DNA of 64,000 nt. Source: Liolophura sinensis (lineage: Eukaryota > Mollusca > Polyplacophora > Chitonida > Chitonidae). Below, piece by piece: positions 1 through 13,966 of this stretch (the first letter of the stretch is position 1; the number at the start of each line of letters is the position of its first letter). The notes beneath the pieces were generated by a model, which saw nothing but the letters and a program-made list of their open reading frames with translations, was not told where the DNA came from and ran no database searches. The translations under genes were made by a program, and so were the position numbers. The stretch is taken from NCBI RefSeq assembly GCF_032854445.1, contig NC_088302.1, positions 34,753,979 through 34,817,978 of the forward strand, given 5' to 3'.

Positions 1-419
1 GTATGCTTGCCTAGGAACCCTTAGACGTGGTATGGAAAACAATTACAGCAGTGTTTATACATGTGTGTTATCTGTTTTATTGTGGATACTATGCAGTCAT
101 CTGGCTTTTTGTTAATCAGATTGTATGCACTTGACCTGGGGGCACCTGGAAGATATTTTACATCTGCCTCAGAATATCTGATTTACATCTTGACGAAAAA
201 AGTCCCTAGGTGTCCAGTCAGATTGTGACCAACAAAAAAAGGAAGAAAATGTGGCGTTCAGTGACCTATAATGCTTTTTTTCCACCTATTTATGGTTTGT
301 TTGAAAAGTTTAGGTTTCCTTTCACTAATGAGAAATACACTGTGTACATGCAGGAAAATCATAACACAGATCAATGATTAGAGATAAAGGTGGACCTGAC
401 AATGGGTTGCGCACACCTT

Positions 420-1100
420 GAAGGTAGTTGTACAAAAAATTTGTGAAGGTTGAGCGACCGCAGTCTTATCCAGTTAATACCTAGGTGAAGTGATAGACCT
501 CATAGCCTGCAGCAAGTAGCGTTAGTTGTGGTGAAGTGCTGGCTATTCTTGACTGTTGTTAATTACACTGGGAGGGGAGTAGGGGGGGCCTGATTATTTC
601 TGTCTGTGGCACAGGCCCACGACAGCGTCAACCGTCGCCTGTTTCTGTCAGAAATCTGATTGGCCGTGCATATCTGTGCCCTTAATGAGAATGTAGTGGA
701 GCTTATAGAGAGAGTGGTCTTGCAGTGCAAAGCTCCTAGCCGTTCAGTCTAGTGGACTCACCCCCCGCAGGTGCAGACTCTGTCAGTAGGACCTGAAACT
801 CACAGCAGTTTTACTCAGTTGCCGACTGTAGACTGGATGCACCTGTAAGGGGCTGCTGATCTCTATGTTTTTCTTCGTGACATACAGACTGACTTTGAAG
901 GCTAGCTGCTATGTCACCTCATTGGTATACCTGCTGTAGCTGACAGTAGCCAGGAGCTAGTTTAGTAGGAGAGTGAACAAGTTTCTTGAGTTTGTGGGAC
1001 AGTGTGTAACTTGTGGACTGAACACCCTGTACTTTAGGGTGTAAGCGGGGAGAGGGGTGAGGAGCGGTGAAGCAGATCTGGTCTTCGCACCTCACTCATC
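420..1100 (+). promoter_or_regulatory. USP38: Probable 5' end / promoter region of the USP38 gene
   Basis: This stretch keeps roughly 15 CpG dinucleotides in about 700 bases, including four between 600 and 660. The following 21 kb is almost CpG-free. It ends directly at a candidate first exon. No convincing TATA box was found. The CpG retention is seen directly; the promoter role is inferred from the usual unmethylated state of promoters in animals with gene-body methylation. Bases 1-419 show no recognisable feature. Confidence 0.35.
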
Positions 1101-1130
1101 ATGATGGGAACATTGAAAGCTGTCAAGAAG
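1101..1130 (+). CDS. USP38: USP38 putative exon 1 (N-terminal 10 codons)
   Basis: An ATG at 1101 opens ten codons (MMGTLKAVKK) ending in AAG followed by the donor GTAGGC at 1131. Joined to the acceptor before 14078, the frame continues without a stop into SEQAVANMDII of exon 2. The exon lies at the edge of the CpG-retaining 5' region. Against it, the ATG at 14099 has a good start context and lines up with the usual USP38 start, so this exon could instead be 5' UTR. If coding, the intron is about 12.9 kb and the protein is 1004 rather than 987 residues. Confidence 0.45.
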
Positions 1131-1237
1131 GTAGGCCAACTATACAGTGAAGCCTCATAACCAACTTCTCTCTTTTGTACTGTTAAATGTTTGCATGCCC
1201 CAGTGCAAAAATATACATGTGTTGTATTGGGGCATTA

Positions 1238-1496
1238 GTGGCCATTAGTTAGCGCGCTAGCGCAGCGTAATGACCCAGAAGTCTCTCACCAATGCTGTCG
1301 CTGTGAGTTCAAGCCCAGCTCATGCTGGCTTTCTCTCCGGCCGGACATGGGAAGGTCTGTCAACAACCTGCAGATGGTCGTGAGTTTCCCCTAGGCTGTG
1401 CCCGGTTTCTTCCCACCATAATGCTGGCCGCCGTCATATAAGTGAAATATTCTTGAGTATGGTGTAAAACACCAATCAATAAATAAATAAATATTT
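1238..1496 (+). mobile_element. tRNA-derived SINE (main family), near full length
   Basis: A degraded tRNA-like head (A-box-like TTAGCGCGCTAGC, B-box-like GAGTTCAAGCCC) is followed by the family body and an (AAAT)n tail. It is flanked by the 8-bp target duplication GGGCATTA at 1230-1237 and 1497-1504. CpG sites in the tail motif have become TG (GTATGGTGTAAAAC). Confidence 0.85.
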
Positions 1497-4400
1497 GGGC
1501 ATTAAGAATGGTATGGATGAAGGTTTTCAACCACAAAGTTGGCCGTCCATGCCAATTGAGTTTGGGATTACTCAAACTCCAATTATACGCCCTCATGTAT
1601 AAAGGTTACATGTGTTATAAAGGGTGTATATAACTTGCACCAGAAGTTCAGCAGTGATATATATGTACATATAAATTAAGGCTATATCAGTACATGTATG
1701 TGACTTCAGACTGTTTGATATACATGTAATAGAAGCCAGTTGTTATACATCTTGGTATAAATATATGTGCATACTTTTATTATTGCCAGAGGTATAGCTG
1801 TTCACAACACACCCATTAACATGCTGAACCTGCCCTCAGACTGTACACATGATATGAAAACTACTTACGGGAAAAGCTGAATTTAAGAACACAATGAACT
1901 TAACCAGAAACCTCAGCACTAAAACCGTTACCTGTAAAGTAAGGAAGATTCTCCATAGACAGTTTTCTGGGATCACTGGTGTGTCTGGCTGACGGTTTGT
2001 TGCATAATAGCTGAAAGTACAATTCAGAGAAAATTATTATAGTCATTTATTAAAATATTTAGTTAATTGCATGCACTGGCCCGTTAAGTTTCATTTGAAG
2101 CACGGCCTGTTTTACATGTATTTAACAATATTACTCTGCAAATCAGTGTAATAGTGCATTGTACATAATAGCAGTAGAGGAACTGTTAATAGTTGTATAT
2201 ATTAAAGTTTTGAGTATGAAAAGGTACCTTGTGCAGCATACTGTGTACACTGCACAAGTTGATGTAGTGCAAGAGCTTTGCGAGTTCCAGTAAAAAGTCT
2301 TTGCAAGGCCATACATGTATGTGTTGGCGAAGATTTATTGGCTTATGTGAAACTTCAGGGGGAAGTGATTAATCATGCCAGTAGTATGAAGTAATTTTGG
2401 ATGAACTTTTTTGTGGCCGGACGCTGAGGTACTGATTAATTTGTTGATTTTTGTCATGCAGACATAAGGTTAAGTGATTGATTGTGGTTAATCATTGAAC
2501 CTTTTTTTTTTATTTGATATGTTACATGTACATGTAACAGTAAACGAGATGACAGGTTTAAATGTACACGTATTAATTGAGACGGTGATTATATGACATG
2601 TAGATGGTGTATGTGCCATAATTTGTGTACTCAGCATGTGCAGAGTTTTATTGTAAAATATGCTTTATCAAAAACAAAAACAACATCTCAAGATCTTCTC
2701 GCATATAGCAAGGTCCCCAAGAGAAGAATTGGAACTTGAAAAAGCAACTTTTTTCCTTTGATGTGGTTATTAAAGGATGATTTGTATCTACAACCACAGC
2801 TTGTAACAAAACATTTAATATTTATGCTGTAGTGCAGAAAGCACTATAAGTGAGGCATCTACACAAGCCTGGAAGTGAGCTACAGGTCACAAGGGCAAGG
2901 ACAAGGACAATGTCCTGCTCTAAACTGAAGTTTGACAAGGGCCGGCTGGTTATTGCAGGGCAAAACTGCCATGAAGAAAACTTGCAACTTCTTTTGATAA
3001 TGTGCCAATCTTGTCAAAATTATTTCCTGGCTTGATCTGGCAGTGTTAAAGTAATGTTCTTTTCAAGTGACATTTTCATTTTCAGTCATGTTTGTGGTTT
3101 CAAATACTAGATAAAGACACAAAAATGACATCTTTTAGACTTAACTTTTCCTGGTCACTCCTTAATCTTGTACACAAGACATACACTTTAATATAAACTA
3201 ATGTAAACATTCAAACTCCCTATAGATTGTCCATCAAAACATTAATATAACAATATATCTGGTTATGAATTTTATGAAAAAATGAAAGATAACAGTATGT
3301 AAGGCAAATGTTAATGGAAATGATAGACATTTATAGAATTTAGTGTACGATAATATTTTTGATATGTAAAAAAAAAATGGCTGTGATACTACAACTTGAA
3401 TAAAATAACATGTCATTCAGCGAAGACCTGTGAAGTAACAGTTGATAATTAAGGGGAACTGCCATGATTGGATCAGTACTACAACGGTAGTCAGATGCCC
3501 TTATGAATAATTCCTCATCAGTGATGTATATCTGAAGGTGATGATACCCTGATACCTGTACATTCCACTCTTCTGATTTTATACGCAGACATTCACATGT
3601 TTCAAATTTCTCAGTTCTGAGGTGTGCATTTCCTGTATTGCAATCAGGAGATGGTGTTATGTTATTGAAGCAGCTAGATGACTAACACACCTTTGTTTAG
3701 ACTTCACACTAACGACATGGAGAACTTCAGCTATGAACTCCACTTAGGAATGAGTCTGACCGCTCAGCTGTAATGCAGATGAAATACTCTGCAAGCATGC
3801 CTTTAAACAGCAAACAAATAAAAAAAATGTGGGGTATGCTTAAAACTGAGGCATTTAAAGCAATGACATATGAATTAAATATTCAGTGTTCTTTGATGAA
3901 GTAGGCCTATTCACTGAAACAGTTAGCTTTTAAGCTCTTTTTCAGAATATTTTGAAAGTATGAAATTCCAGTGGGATGATAATGCATTTTAATATGGAAG
4001 TATGGTTTACTAGCATATGTGTATGCAGATAATTATCACCCCTCATGATACATGATGGATTTGTTACGAGTTTAGTTGAAGTCTACGCCTGGGCGCTAGC
4101 GTTCTTAAATACCTGAGCATTTATGTTTGTGCATAGATCCATGGCAGGTATGCTAATGAATTAAAATTTGACCTTAAGCTACCCAGCAAAATTAACTGCT
4201 GTGTTCAAAATGTGTAGGATATTAAAACGAATTCCCCTGTGGGGTAATATTATTACATACCACAAGTTGCTATATTAATGCATGCCCCCGGGGGCAGGGG
4301 CGATGTGGATGGAGAGAGGGGAGACCAGTGGTGGTCAGAGGTAATGGGTCACTGGTCCGCAGGAGGAAGAATATTGAGAAATTTTTATGAAGGCCCTACA

Positions 4401-5571
4401 GCTCTTGTAGACTAATGTAAACCCTGAAGGGAACTATACTGATAGAATAGTACTTTATCTTTATTCAGGTAATTGCAGACTTGACAAACACACATTACAC
4501 CCAAAGATAGTATTTAGTTCACCTGTTCTGTCTCTATATGTCAAGTTATGACTGATGGTTCATAAGGCCAGATTGACACACTGTTAAAAACTTATAAGTG
4601 TGCACAATATATGCCTTTTTAGTATGTATTTACTTTTTTATACATTAAATTGTATTTCTCAACACTTCTCTGTATGGCGTCCATATCTTTGAAATAGAAA
4701 ATGTTTTAGTTAATGGTTATATATTTTGACACACACTTGTAAAGTACACAAGAGTTTGTTATGAAATCAATTTCTGTTCTCAGTAATTTACTGTTGGTTC
4801 AAGATAACAAAAATATGTTGTTGGGAATAAAAGAGAAAGCCTTAGTGAAGTAAATATGTCAATGAAACAGACAGACCATACTTGTAGTTACATTGATCAT
4901 CTATTCAACTGTGAAAACAGTGATGAAGTGAACAGAAGAACGCATATCAGTAGGCTACAAAGCTAAGGTATGAACGTGATTCACTACACTACAGCTACTC
5001 ATCCAGGTGGGTGTAACAACACCTGTGCTATTTGAGGAATTGATGACGCAAACCCATTACATGCCTGCCTTTTGACATGGATTTTATCTAATGTAGACTT
5101 CTGATATAGATACAGCTTCAGTCCTTTGCATATTGTTGGTTTGTCCAGCCTACTGCATGGTTATGGAGAGATATTATTATCTTTCTTCACTATTATTAGT
5201 TTTTGGAAGGCCATGTATTATCAGACCTTCAATTTTTATGAAGGTCTTTTGTGACAGGGGAGTGTATTTTTGTTTAGATCTTGTACAACTGCTGATTCAA
5301 CTAGAAGCATTGTTACCCCAGTGGATCAGTCTGTTACCAATGAAGCCACAGGGTCAAATCCACTTCTTGCTGTTTTGGCTAGTCAGAAGGTTTGTTAGGT
5401 AAAGGCCAGTGGTTTAGTCATGCCACAATTTATGATTCCCCTGAGAATATACATGTACTTAACAGTACGTACATTATAGTCTTATTGAAGGTCCTCTGCA
5501 AGGTAGCATGCAGTTTTATGAAAATCCTAGGTATTAAAGTATGTGCACATGTAGTTTAACATGGTTAATGG

Positions 5572-5977
5572 GAGAGAGTAGCGTTTAATGAAGATTAAGT
5601 ACAGTCAGAAAGAAGAATTTCATTAAGGTCAAGTACAGTTAGAGAGTAGGGATTGTACCTGACCTTCAGTTTAATGAATGAGTGAATGATCGTGGCTTAA
5701 TGCCACATTGGCGGCGATAGTTTAATGAAGGTCTGGTACAATCAGAGAGTAAAGTTTAATGAAGGTCAAGTACAATCAGAGAGTAAGATTTAATGAAGGT
5801 CAAGTGCAATCAGAGAGTAGAGTTTAATGAAGGTTAAGTACAGTCGGAGCAGGGTTTAACGAAGATCAAGTACAATCAGAGGTTACTGTTTAATAAAGGT
5901 CAAGTGCAATCAGAGAGTACTGTTTAATAAAGATGAAGTACAATCACAGAGTAGGGTTTAATGAAGGTCAAGTACAA
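5572..5977 (+). repeat. 34-bp minisatellite, about ten degenerate units
   Basis: Units resemble GTTTAATGAAGGTCAAGTAC followed by AATCAGAGAGTAGA, in direct tandem with point differences. The array is interrupted at about 5658-5722 by unrelated sequence that includes a string resembling the tail of the second SINE family in reverse. Confidence 0.8.
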
Positions 5978-7047
5978 CTAGAACTGCATGGAGTTTCTTG
6001 GCTTCCAAGAGGTCTGTACACACAGCTGTTAGCGTCCACTTTCTCCACCACAGATTTAATAAATCATTTCTGTGCTCTTCTGGAAAGACTCCAGGTAGGT
6101 CTAGTACAAGCAATAAAAAAGACGTAATCCATATTAGACCAGAAACTCTCCCAGTGAGTGAATTGCATGTACCTTGTCAAACCAAGATCTTGTGTTTTCA
6201 TCAAAAAGAAAACTATTCAGGCAATACCCAGCATCACAACACAAATGAACCATAGTGTCCAAACTTAAAACTGAAATAAATTTGGTAAGAATGGTAAGGA
6301 GTGGACTGGATTTGAACCTCAGGTTGCTAGGACTGGTAGTCTGGTGTCTAATAATTTCATGGTAATTGAAGACAAAAGAGAACAAAGATTAGCAGGAATC
6401 AACTGATTTTGGAGATTATGCAATTTTACGAGCTGACTATGAATAAAAGTAACATTTGAATGGCAAAACCATCACTTGTTTCCCAGCAGTCAAAAATGAA
6501 GATCTGTAGTTGATCTATCTACTGACCAATTTACAGCTTCATAGCTAGCTATTCAGGTGTTGGGTCACTTGACAATGTGCTTTAAGTGCAATTTAAAGAA
6601 AAACTGTACATCGTAGGAAAACTAAAACCATGTTTGTCTTTAGCAGGTCAAAAAACATCTAACTGCTGTCTTGTTTTTTCAAAATTCAGCCACATGTCAT
6701 CACATGACTAGAATAACCAATAGCAAGCTTCCACATTTCTTGACCGATTTGCATGAAATTTTCAATTCTGATACCCCCGTAATCTTGTATCAGCGGTTCT
6801 GGAGATGAATTTTTTTTTTTAACTTTCCATACTGCTCCAATATGGTCAAAAAGTGGGTCACAGGTGGGTAAAGTTTTATACTCCAGCAGGTAGCCCAAAC
6901 AATTTGGTAATGAACATTTGTAGAAAGTTAACAGCTGTGACAGGTAGTTTTCTCGCAAAAGGAGAAAAGCAGTTGTCAGAGAAGAAAAATAATCTGAGCA
7001 AGAACAATAGTCTTCCAATCGAAGGTTTTTGGAATCCTAATCAGACA

Positions 7048-7282
7048 GTTTGTTGCAGCCAGAGAAACAGACAGCAGAGTTTATTGCAGTCAGAGGTACA
7101 GACAGCAGAGTTTATTGCAGTCAGAGATACAGACAGCAGAGTATATTGCAGTCAGAGGTACAGACAGCAGAGTTTATTGCAGTCAGAGGTACAGACAGCA
7201 GAGTTTATTGCAGTCAGAGGTACAGACAACAGAGTTTATTGCAATCAGAGGTACAGACAGCAGAGTTTATTGCAGTCAGAGA
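7048..7282 (+). repeat. 31-bp minisatellite, 7.6 units
   Basis: The unit begins GTTTATTGCAGTCAGAGGTA and continues with CAGACAGCAGA. Seven full units and part of an eighth are nearly identical. The unit is not a multiple of three and lacks stops in all forward phases, so it produces overlapping repetitive open frames that are almost certainly not genes. Confidence 0.9.
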
Positions 7283-8913
7283 AATGTTTTAATACTGATT
7301 AATTAACTTGCTCAGTAGAGAGAGTGCGGCGGTATGAGGAATCAGTTGGACTAAAGAGCATGATTTTTGACAGTTCTATGACATTAGATAGCACATTTCG
7401 TTTTAATCATATCATGAAACAATTAAAAAATTGATGGAAAGTTCATTTCATTATGACTGAAGACTTCATTTGTGGAAAATCATTACTGTTTAATTGAAAA
7501 GGAGTAGAGTTTGTCAAATCATGCTGATAAATGTGCATGGTTTTATTTGAGGCTTTTTGTCTTAAAGTCCAATTAAGGCCACATGTAGGCAATGAATACA
7601 AATTATGAGAACTGGCCTGATCACACCTAGATAATTTGTTTTTCATTATGTAAGATGGTTTTTTTTTTCAAATTATTTAATGAGACCTTGTACAAGTTAT
7701 ATTACAATGATTTTTTTTTTTACACTGCTTTTTTTTTTTTTACTTTATGCAAATTTTCAACTGTCATGTATGTGTGAGATGCGCTTGAGGACAGAAGTTC
7801 ACATCCGATTCAGCAAGGGCCTACTTTTATGATCCAAATTTAAAAGTTTCCATCTATGAAAGTTTGTTTGAAGTGACGTTATTAAAGATGACCTATGGCC
7901 CCAGTGAAAAGTCGAGACTGTCTGTTATCACACCTGTCCCTCCTGTCTCGTTAGTACCCATGTCAGGCGAGCGGGCTGTAGGCAGGGAGCAGTCAGGCTT
8001 GACGAGACAATGAGATAACTCCATCCTCGAGACAATGTCTGTGAAAGTGTTGCCAGCAGATACAGGAATTTAGAATTAAGGCTTAATATGAGAAGCTTCT
8101 TATACAAGATACATCTCCGTTTACACTTTGAATGACTGCGCTGCAACATATACCATTATCTAAACTATCATCGGACAAGTTTAATATTCTGATGGACGCG
8201 TAAAAGCAGAAAGATCACAGCAGTGGCAAGAAATCTGGGAAGAAAAACTTGCGAAGAAAGCTTGAAAGTGCTATGCAATGTATGTAGCCGTCAGATATTA
8301 AATCTGATAAGATATAGGAAGCTGATAGCCCTGTAAAGTGAATGGAAAGTGCACTGATAAATCTGCACTGATAACTCTGCCTTCATGAAAATATAGTGTG
8401 TATGCAGTTTGCAATAAACAGTTATATGTACATGTATGTCATATATAGACTCCTTTATTCTATATATTTTTTTCATAGACAGGTGGTCTTACAGTGTATA
8501 TTCCAAAATTAGGACCTTTGCTCTTTGCCATGTTAAAATTTGAAGTTCAGTGTTGGTTTAGCAAAATTTAAGTATGAAGGCTTTTTTTATTGGTTCGTTA
8601 TTTCTGAAGAGGAGAGAAAGGTATATTTTACATCAAAGAATCTGCTTGGTGGCTCCATGATAGACTATTGTCTTAATTGTACAATTCATTTGGCTGTGCC
8701 TGTATTGAGTGCATCTTCAAATTTTGTGATATTCTATTAAAATTTGATAGATATTTGTACTTTCAGTCGCGACTTTAGCTCTATTTGTTTATATTTGCTG
8801 TTGGTATTTTTTATAATGATACTAAGATACTAATTTGAAATTTGCTGTTCTTAATTGTTAATGTTCAGCTGGTAGATGAAACAAAGAGTTTATGTCTTTG
8901 CTATTCTAATGAG

Positions 8914-9176
8914 AGGGGTGCCGAAGTGGCTAACACATCAGTGTTGGGCAATGACCAAGGACTCTCTCACCAATGTGATTGCTGTAAGTTTAAGTCCAGC
9001 TCATGCTGGCTTCCTCTCCGGCCGTACATGGGAAGGTTTGTCAGGAACCTGCAGATGGTCGTGGGTTTTCCCCGGGCTCTGCCCAGTTTCCTCCCGTCAT
9101 AATGCTGGCCGCCGTCATATAAGTGAAATATTCTTGAGTGCTGCGCAAAACACCACTCAAATGAATAAATAAATTG
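8914..9176 (+). mobile_element. tRNA-derived SINE (main family), near full length
   Basis: The tRNA-like head (GCCGAAGTGGCTAACACATC), complete body and A-rich tail are present. A short target duplication TAATGAG lies at 8907-8913 and 9177-9183. Small open frames across it are repeat-derived. Confidence 0.85.
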
Positions 9177-11478
9177 TAATGAGCAAGGTATGTTTGTTAG
9201 GGTCACGGTATAAACCATCAATGTGTGTAGTCTTGAATGTATCCTGTGCAGTCTGTCCTGTTGGTCAAAGCTTTGTTGACCTGGTTAAACATTAAAAAAA
9301 AAAAAAAGAACTTATGTTTTGAAACTAGGCCATTGTGGAGTGAGTCACTCATTAAATGTATACAAACCCCCTGTAGCCTTTGCTTTGAGAAATCCAGCTT
9401 AGACCATTAAGCCTGCTTTGTTAACTCAGAAGCACATCACCATGGCCATACTTACAGTTCTTCAGAATTTGTTTCAATGTGTGTGGCAAATGCCGTATGT
9501 ATACTTATTAAAAGAAAACAAAAGATTTTTATGAGCACTCTATTCCCACTACATGGTCTACAATCTCAAAAAAAAAATCTTGAGCTGCAATGAACACATT
9601 CCACATACATGTAGTTTGTATTCAGTTCAGTTCCAGATCTAGATCAGGCTGATTAAGGACATCACAGCCTTAAACCGTTTTTATTGATCAAGTAAATCCG
9701 GGTGACCTTTTCAATAAAACAACAGCCATTGAAATAAACTGATCGTGTATTCCTGGTGCTAATTAATCTTTTATACTACTCTTAAGTCATACTAGTCTCA
9801 TGACCTTGAGAGAGCTAAATTTTTTTTTTTGGGAAGCAACACCTTTTAAACAAAACTTTCTGATTTTGGTGGGATATTTTTTTAATATGGCTTATGTAGA
9901 CTTTTAATCTAGCAACACCTGAGAGAAACAAACATAGACATGTACATTTGAGCTTGTACAATGTGCATATTTCCGGTGTAGTACACAAATACAAAATTTG
10001 TTTCTATTTGCCATCGAGGTCTAAGTGATATATGAACACCAATCAAATAAATAAATAAGATGACCTCCCAAAAATAATTGATGATAAATTCTGACAGTTA
10101 TCAAGTACTTGCCGTAAAGAAAAATTCTTCAATCATTAGCCATTACCACAGGTATAATCTGGAATAATAGTAATTTTAAAGCAGGTGTTCTTTGTTCACT
10201 GTAAAAAAGTACATGCAGTATCAAGTCCTGTCTGTATACTCTACTGTGTTCTGATGTTGTCATTTACTCATCCAAACATATATGCATAAGATATATTGTA
10301 CATATATAACTACATGTAGTCTGTTTGATCTACATGTACTTAAACTGGAACTGAACAAAAATAATCTGGTTTGCTTATTATATCTCTGTCCTATTTTAAC
10401 AATCCAGGAATAATTTGCTTATATCCAATTCACACATCCAATCTGTCAAATACATGTAGATGTGTTTGCTGTCAACTGTCACCATATTTACATATCTGCC
10501 CTGTACTTGAGCTTAGTGCACTTCTTATATGTGTCACATATACATGTATGTATCTTAAATATGTATATAAATATCTTATATGTATATTTATTTCCCTCAG
10601 TTTTTTCATCCTCCAAAATGCTGTCAATAAATCAGGGTCAAGTAGACATATATGCATGAAAAACTGTATAGTTTTCTGTTGACAAGAGGAGAGTTTCACT
10701 GTATTGCAGACATGTGTTCATGTATGGGCTGTGCAGAGGTGACTAATGCCTGATATAAAACTTCTAGAAAACTCTGATTGACCGAGTTAACAAATTTTAA
10801 CAGACTCATATATCTACATGTACGTAGTACAATGTAGATGAACCAAAATTTTTAAAAATTTGTACAGGTGATTTGGTCTCCTCTGTGGACTGATTCTTAA
10901 TTCTGGCTCAAAGTTTAATTTGAGCAAAATTAACGTACTTGTGAATGCAGAGACACATTTTGTAAAACGATCCATAAAAATTTCTTCATAAATACACACA
11001 GTCTGTGGTGTATGATTTATGAAGGAAAAGCTCTGTACAACCTTTTGTGGAAATGGCGCCAGCATGGTGAATTGTAAAGCTGTCCAGCATGTTCAGCAAT
11101 TAAAGGGCGGCTGGTATTTTTGAAAATCAGTGCTGTACACCTTTAATCCTGTTAAACCGGGTGTTTCATGTGTAGGCCTAAAAAGTTCATTTTAGTTTTA
11201 TAAGAAAAAAACTACATATATATGTGCCCTGTGTACATGTTCTATTTATACACTTGTGTCATGGAATTTTTGTGATTTAAAGATAAATGATATAGTGACT
11301 CATGTATTTACATGTACATAATACTCCGGTTTACTCAATTAACACAGGGTCATGACACTGTGACCTGAAGAGTTCTCTCTTGTATTAATCGTCTCTGATA
11401 TTAGCTTAGAACAATTAGTAATTGGGTGATGTAAAGTCCTGATTATAGTATTACATTATTACATGTAAATACACGTAC

Positions 11479-11660
11479 TCCAGCTCATCCTGGCTTCCTC
11501 TCCAACCGTACGTGGGAAGGTCTTTCAGCAACCTGCGGATGGTCGTGGGTTTCCCATGGGTTCTGCCCGGTTTCCTCCCACCATAATGCTGGCCGCTGTT
11601 GTTTAAGTGAAATATTCATGAGTACAGCATAAACACCAATCAAATAAATAAATAAATAAA
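11479..11660 (+). mobile_element. 5'-truncated SINE (main family)
   Basis: It starts inside the body (CAGCTCATCCTGGC) and runs to (AAAT)n. A 14-bp duplication lies at 11465-11478 and 11661-11674 with one mismatch, ACG against ACA, as expected from CpG decay after insertion. The 5' truncation with a target duplication indicates LINE-type target-primed insertion. Confidence 0.85.
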
Positions 11661-12464
11661 GTAAATACACATACAGTTTTTACATTGTAGTAACATGTAC
11701 ATGTATTATATCAGTATATCATAAATACTTAGAATCTGCTTAAGTGTTGAAAAAAATAGCTATATTACAGAAAAATATAAGCCAAGAATAAAACTGTGGA
11801 ACTCTACATGTATGTAAAGAAGCTTAAAAGATACAAAATTTTGTCTTTGTTGGTAAAAGATGGAACACCATTCTATAAAATGTATACACAAGCTCTATAA
11901 AAGCTTTGAGAAGATAACAGGTGAAAGCTATTACATGGAGGTTGTCAGCGAAACTAAACCGCCAGATGCACTTATTGACCCCAACTCGATATGTAAGAAA
12001 CTAAAGGAATGATAAACCACTCCACTGTTCATTGCCGATGGCACTTTAATGTTATACCATCACTAAAGTCATTTCCTTATAACCTTTGGCTGAGGTGGCG
12101 GATATGTCTGACGTGCGTTTGATCCACCCACTCAAAATGCATCCAGCTATCTTTGTTGTGTAAAGGTTTCTTGTCATCATTATCATCAATTAGTGTTTTT
12201 TTATGTAGTGGTTGATGAACTCAAGGATAACACATCGGTACATGTGATTATGTTGTCCAGGTAGTCATCTGTTTAAATACCGAACATGCCAGCTAGCTCT
12301 GATGTGTTTCCTCATTGTCATTGCGACTTGCAGGCACACTGACAGTGTTAGGCGATCCTAATTAAGGCTTTTTTTGTTTAAATCTTTTTGTCTTATAACT
12401 TCTTAAGGGATTTTAAGCAGAAATTAGGTGTAATCGAGTGTGGTATGACTTGTTTGTAACTGAG

Positions 12465-12656
12465 TTTATTTATTTATTTCGTTAGAAGATCGGAATATAC
12501 TCAAGAATATTTCACTAATATTATGGCAACCAGCATTATAGTGGTAGGAAAGCGGGCAGAGCCCCTGGGGAAACTCACAACCAACCGCAGGTGTCTGGCA
12601 GACCTTCTCACATACAGATGATAAGAAGACAGCATGAGCTGGACATGAACTCACAG
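12465..12656 (-). mobile_element. Degenerate SINE (main family), reverse orientation
   Basis: The reverse complement shows the family tail, the CCACCATAATGCTGG-like core (diverged) and the body up to the B-box region. The tRNA head is missing. It is more diverged than the other copies. Confidence 0.75.
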
Positions 12657-13824
12657 CTTGTACTACCCACAAGCTATGTATTAATAATGAAGGTTCAAGA
12701 GATACAGACACATGAACTTATAATACTGACACCAGAACTGGATGGGTTGGAAAACAATTTAAGCCACAGTATAATGAATTTGAATACAAAAATGCATTTT
12801 CTTGATGGACACAAATCCCCTCCAAATTAGAAATTTACCTGTCTAGACGAGATGAAATTGTTAATGTGTGACATATAATTACGAGGCAATGTAAAAACTA
12901 AAATATGCTATTTAACTGTGTAAAATGAGGTTATTGTGATAAGACTTGATCATTCTTGATAGTGGTACAAAGACTCAAACAAATTAGTTGTCAGGGCTGT
13001 CTTAAGTATGTCCATGTACATGTTATCTTTTTGGACCATAGATTACTACATGTAACTGTTAATTATAAAATAGGTGGTTTCTGGAACATTTCAAACAAAA
13101 TTACCCTTTTGAAAATTCAAGGTAACCGGTTGTACCTGATTTTAATAAAGGAAAAATGCCCCCTTTTTCTTATAATAAGATATCTGCTGAAACTATTCAT
13201 TTTATACAGTTAGTGTAATTGTGTATGTGATTTAATTCATTAAATGTCATCATTTGATCAAAAACGGCATTAAAAAGTTTGATATTCTCAATAGGCTAAA
13301 CATAAAACATTGACGTGTACACCCACATATGTTTAATGGTTCGTTGAGCACCATGTGACATACTCTATATAGTGCAGTTTTTCTGTTATTAAAACATGCA
13401 CACCAATAAACATGTCATTACATGCTCCAGTTATTTCAGTGATGCATGCATATAACAAAAAGACCAGTGATAAATGCATATTTGTTATATTGACAAAGAC
13501 TTTGTGCAGTACTTGACTGTTTTGTATGTACAAGGTATACTGTGCACATTTTAAATACCTAGCAGTTAGTTACTCATATACTCTAGACGTATGTATTTCA
13601 ATGTACAATGTATTAAATCGTTAAATGTAGTGTAAATCTCCATCTGTTTTCGTGGTAGGGATCTGTTGGGGGCCCTTAATAAAGTCGTCAGACATTCCAA
13701 ATTCCCTGTCAGTATATGTATAAATGTTTGCCGGACAACATTGTGGAAGATTAATGTTGTACAATTTGTGAAAAGTAAACTTACCAGTGGAAATGGTTAA
13801 ACCTTATGTATTTTATTATTGTGT

Positions 13825-13966
13825 TATTTATTTATTTATTTGATTGGTGTTTTACGCCATACTCAAGAATACTTCATTTATATGACGGCATCCAGCACTA
13901 TGGTGGGAGGAACCGAGCAGAGCCCAGGGGAAACCCACGACCATCCGCAAGTTGCTGGCAGACCTT
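13825..13966 (-). mobile_element. 5'-truncated SINE (main family), reverse orientation
   Basis: The (TTTA)n tail is followed by GATTGGTGTTTTACGCC and the body up to GGCAGACCTT, where it is truncated. It lies about 110 bp upstream of USP38 exon 2. The two small open frames over it come from the repeat. Confidence 0.85.

Noticed and set aside
6853-7306. Three overlapping repetitive open frames with CSQRYRQQSLLQ-type units
   Set aside because: They are the three phases of one 31-bp minisatellite. No splice or start support.
8842-9221. Open frames over the SINE at 8914, and similar ones at 12466, 24825, 27338, 32589, 47207, 47837 and 63134
   Set aside because: They are translations of the main SINE, which has long open stretches on both strands.
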